Below, piece after piece: positions 5,481 to 7,549 of a stretch of DNA of 7,549 nt; within the stretch, counting starts at the first letter, position 1; each line of letters begins with the position of its first letter. This DNA comes from Candidatus Bathyarchaeota archaeon B63 (lineage in GTDB: Archaea; Thermoproteota; Bathyarchaeia; Bathyarchaeales; DTEX01). Location of the stretch: positions 1 through 7,549 of the forward strand of contig LUCF01000038.1 of NCBI GenBank assembly GCA_001593845.1, in the 5' to 3' direction. Below the pieces are notes generated by a model. That model was not told where the DNA came from. It saw only the letters and a list, made by a program, of their open reading frames with translations, and searched no databases. The translations under genes were made by a program, and so were the position numbers.

Positions 5481-5511
5481 TCATTATTTTTAAGGCGTTA
5501 CGCTTTTAAGC
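5481..5511. promoter_or_regulatory. divergent promoter between the second RAM gene and the 263-residue gene
   Basis: Two TATA-like boxes lie side by side. TTAAAAATAAT on the minus strand (about 5483-5493) is about 39 bases before the TTG at 5449. GCTTTTAAGC on the plus strand (5502-5511) is centred about 25 bases before the GTG at 5531. Their closeness means the two transcripts probably compete or share control. Confidence 0.5.
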
Positions 5512-5530
5512 ATTTCCGCGGCTTAAGGAT

Positions 5531-6322
5531 GTGGGCTTCGGAGTCTTCTCGTGGGGGAATAGCCTTATCAATCCTTATGGATTATCATCGGAGAGGAGAG
5601 AGATATTTTTGAGCCTGCCAAGGAAGCTTAAGATCCAGATACGCAAGGTTGAGGAGCGGCAAAGGGACCTCTGGGTTGACATGAGCCTCAGGCAGCTGAG
5701 GAAAGGCATGGTACGCTATTATAGGGTGAAAGACGGCTTGACCGGGGAATGGCTCTTTAAGGTCTGTAGGGACGATGAGATGCGGAGGGTGATCGTGAAG
5801 GCGCTTAAATGCCCGCCTGGAGGAGAATTTGTGCAGCTGGAGGGGAGGACGATGCTCTTTCAGAGGGCGCTCCTGGATGGATACTACTACGACGTCATCT
5901 CGCTCTCTTACATGGATGAAAGTAACCGCCTGAGAAGAAACGTCCTCGACAGCGTGGATGAGGTGCCGGAGACGATCAGGGAGAACTTCAAAGTGATGGA
6001 TTACGAAGAGGCTACTGGGAAGAAGATCGTTGGGAAGAGGCTCGTCGTCCTCTGCGAGGAGGAGAATGAGAAGGATATGATAGTGCTTTTTCTTATCCAG
6101 CGAGCCTGGCCAGTCTCGAAGGTCCCCCCAGAAACCGGGATGAAGGCGCAGGATCTCCTCCGACTCATTAAGGAGCTGGAGAGAGCTGGGATAGAAGATG
6201 TCTACCAGGCCGCAGAGCAGAGGTTTAACCTGAATAGGGAGGAGACGGATCTGCTGCTTGATCTCTTGGAGAAGGATGGGATGATCCGTCGGTCAGAGGA
6301 TTACGTCAAGACGAAAGGCTGA
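5531..6322 (+). CDS. unknown protein with winged-helix-like C-terminus
   Basis: A 263-residue, charged, soluble protein with no signal peptide or membrane segment; I do not recognise the family. The middle (about 60-150: VRYYRVKDGLTGEWLFKV, then FVQLEGRTMLFQRALLDGYYY) alternates strands like a small beta domain. The C-terminal 60 residues (EDVYQAAEQRFNLNREETD, LLLDLLEKDGMIRRSE) look like a winged helix of the kind at the end of archaeal MCM and related proteins. A nucleic-acid-binding role is inference. The start is uncertain. GTG at 5531 gives 263 residues and sits 25 bases after a TATA-like box, fitting a leaderless transcript. TTG at 5609 gives 237 residues, begins at SLPRKLKIQIRK, and has a clear GGAGAGGAG site at 5590-5598. 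The first 26 residues of the longer form look unlike the rest, so the shorter form deserves weight. It is separated by 88 bases and a TATA box from the Nnr gene. Confidence 0.75.
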   Translation: MGFGVFSWGNSLINPYGLSSERREIFLSLPRKLKIQIRKVEERQRDLWVDMSLRQLRKGMVRYYRVKDGLTGEWLFKVCRDDEMRRVIVKALKCPPGGEFVQLEGRTMLFQRALLDGYYYDVISLSYMDESNRLRRNVLDSVDEVPETIRENFKVMDYEEATGKKIVGKRLVVLCEEENEKDMIVLFLIQRAWPVSKVPPETGMKAQDLLRLIKELERAGIEDVYQAAEQRFNLNREETDLLLDLLEKDGMIRRSEDYVKTKG

Positions 6323-6362
6323 TCCTTCAATACTGGATCCGTGAGAATCTTGGAATTGCGAA

Positions 6363-6372
6363 TTTTTAAATT
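6363..6372 (+). promoter_or_regulatory. TATA-like box of the Nnr gene
   Basis: TTTTTAAATT is centred about 43 bases before the TTG start at 6411, leaving room for a leader of some 15 bases that includes GGTGGA at 6399-6404. It suggests Nnr has its own promoter and is not read only from the upstream gene. Confidence 0.5.
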
Positions 6373-6410
6373 CTCCGAAGTGAATCTTCATACAAACCGG
6401 TGGATCAAGA

Positions 6411-7549
6411 TTGGATGATGATATTATAACCACCAGGGAGATGCGTGCTCTGGAGATAAACGCTGAGTACTACGGGGTCTCGAGGCTTCAGCTCATGGAG
6501 AACGCTGGGAGAGACGTGGCCGTTGAGATATCAGCTCGTTTCCACCCGAAGGAGACGAAGGTCGCGATATTCTGCGGGTTGGGGGGGAATGGCGGAGACG
6601 GATTCGTAGTAGCCCGACATCTCGCCTGCCTAGGATTCGAGGTTCATGTCATCCTCGCTGGTAGGGCCTCGCAGATAGTGAATGAGGAAGCCAGAAGGAA
6701 CTGGGAGGCCCTGAGGAACCTCGGAGGCTCTATAAGCATCTATGAAGTCCATGACTCCTCCATGATCCCGGAGGTAGAGGCAGATCTGATAGTCGACGCC
6801 CTGCTTGGGACTGGGCTGAGCGGACCGCCGCGTCCACCAATATCCCAGATGATAGGCATGATTAATAGGGCGGATGCCTTCCGGGTCGCCGTCGATGTCC
6901 CAAGCGGCATAGATTCAGACTCAGGGGAGATCCTCGGTGAGGCGGTTAAAGCAGACCTCACAGTGACCTTCCATAAGGCGAAGCCTGGGCTTCTGAAAGC
7001 GAAGGATCATGTGGGCGAGCTCGTCGTCAAGCATATAGGCCTGCCTTCTCAGATTGAGAGGCTGGCCGGTCCAGGCGACGTCGTCACGGTCGTCAAACCG
7101 AGGCCCCCAGAGGCTCATAAGGGCGATTTTGGGAGGCTCCTGATAGTTGGGGGAAGCGAGGCCTTCTCTGGCGCCCCGGCCTTGGCGGCCTTGGCGGCGC
7201 TGAGGGCGGGGGTGGACCTCGCCTATGTAGCTGCTCCGAGGGATACTGCCTACGCCATCTCATCCATGTCACCTGACATGATAACCTTGAAGCTCGAGGG
7301 AAGCCACCTGAATAGGGAGAACCTGCCGGTGGTGAGGAGGTTCCTCGAGAAGGCCTCGGCGGTCGTGATCGGTCCGGGTTTGGGGCTGCATAGAGAGACG
7401 ATAGAAGCAGTGGATGAACTCATCAAAGACGTGGAGCGTAGGAAGATGCCTTTGCTGTTGGACGCTGATGGGCTGAAGGCCTTCTCAGGATCGAAGCGGA
7501 GGCTAGAAACCCCCGCTGTCCTTACCCCCCACGCAGGGGAATACAGAAT
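6411..7549 (+). CDS. nnr: bifunctional NAD(P)H-hydrate epimerase / ADP-dependent dehydratase (3' partial)
   Basis: The first 379 residues of a fused YjeF_N and carbohydrate-kinase-like protein of about 500 residues. It repairs NADHX and NADPHX, hydrated damage forms of NAD(P)H: the N-terminal domain epimerises R to S forms and the C-terminal domain dehydrates the S form using ADP. N-terminal domain, about 1-215: MRALEINAEYYG and LMENAGRD (11-34), the cofactor loop CGLGGNGGDGFV (55-66), LLGTGLSGPPR (131-141), VDVPSGIDSDSGE (161-173) and FHKAKPG (187-193). C-terminal domain from about 230: HKGDFGRLLIVGGS (236-249), GPGLG (321-325), DADGLKAF (351-358) and TPHAGEYR (372-379), where the window ends. 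The GTGDVLAG-type catalytic loop is beyond the edge. No stop interrupts the frame. The TTG at 6411 is chosen because it gives the usual IT..EMRALE N-terminus and has GGTGGA six bases before it; the ATG at 6441 would begin at the EMRALE motif. The call is firm. Confidence 0.95.
   Translation, partial: MDDDIITTREMRALEINAEYYGVSRLQLMENAGRDVAVEISARFHPKETKVAIFCGLGGNGGDGFVVARHLACLGFEVHVILAGRASQIVNEEARRNWEALRNLGGSISIYEVHDSSMIPEVEADLIVDALLGTGLSGPPRPPISQMIGMINRADAFRVAVDVPSGIDSDSGEILGEAVKADLTVTFHKAKPGLLKAKDHVGELVVKHIGLPSQIERLAGPGDVVTVVKPRPPEAHKGDFGRLLIVGGSEAFSGAPALAALAALRAGVDLAYVAAPRDTAYAISSMSPDMITLKLEGSHLNRENLPVVRRFLEKASAVVIGPGLGLHRETIEAVDELIKDVERRKMPLLLDADGLKAFSGSKRRLETPAVLTPHAGEYR

Noticed and set aside
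6740..7118. Two minus-strand frames inside Nnr
   Set aside because: Shadows of a clearly conserved plus-strand protein with every expected motif.
1..7549. CRISPR array, insertion sequence, rRNA or defence gene cluster
   Set aside because: No spaced direct repeats, transposase motifs, terminal inverted repeats or RNA gene signatures were seen.

Overview
The window reads as a piece of an archaeal chromosome. The evidence is the gene content (an HdrA-MvhD type heterodisulfide reductase subunit, a tungsten-type aldehyde:ferredoxin oxidoreductase, two stand-alone Lrp/AsnC ligand-binding domain proteins, a fused NAD(P)HX epimerase/dehydratase), AT-rich TATA-like boxes about 25-40 bp before starts, several starts that look leaderless, heavy use of AGG/AGA arginine and ATA isoleucine codons, and frequent TTG starts. 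An anaerobic archaeon, perhaps of a Bathyarchaeia-like or related uncultivated lineage, fits best. The lineage is inference; no marker gene here fixes it.

Layout. Bases 1-1262 (+) hold the 3' part of a HdrA gene fused to MvhD, cut by the window edge. A very small minus-strand gene (1290-1427) with its own TATA-like box faces it. Bases 1428-1766 are mostly non-coding and end in the promoter of an AOR-family gene (1767-3656, +). That gene is followed at 12 bases by a four-cluster ferredoxin-like gene (3669-4166, +) whose ribosome binding site overlaps the AOR stop codon, so the two are a coupled pair. A T-run ends this unit.

Bases 4237-5449 hold three small minus-strand genes: a winged-helix-like protein of 87 residues and two Lrp/AsnC-type (RAM) domain proteins of 93 and 84 residues that lack the DNA-binding helix-turn-helix. 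A doubtful 52-residue plus-strand ORF overlapping a possible folded RNA lies at 4556-4714. From a divergent promoter at about 5481-5511, a 263-residue protein of unknown function with a winged-helix-like C-terminus runs on the plus strand (5531-6322). The window ends inside a plus-strand gene for the bifunctional NAD(P)H-hydrate repair enzyme Nnr (6411-7549, 3' cut).

How the genes may work together. The HdrA-MvhD polypeptide is a flavin and iron-sulfur electron hub, and the AOR plus four-cluster protein form a tungsten oxidoreductase with a dedicated electron-transfer subunit. Their order on one strand suggests, but does not prove, electron transfer from aldehyde (or another acid/aldehyde-type couple) oxidation into an Hdr-type flavin complex. 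Nnr repairs damaged NAD(P)H and is a general housekeeping gene. The small RAM and winged-helix proteins are likely local regulators or metabolite sensors. No mobile element, CRISPR array, tRNA or rRNA was found.
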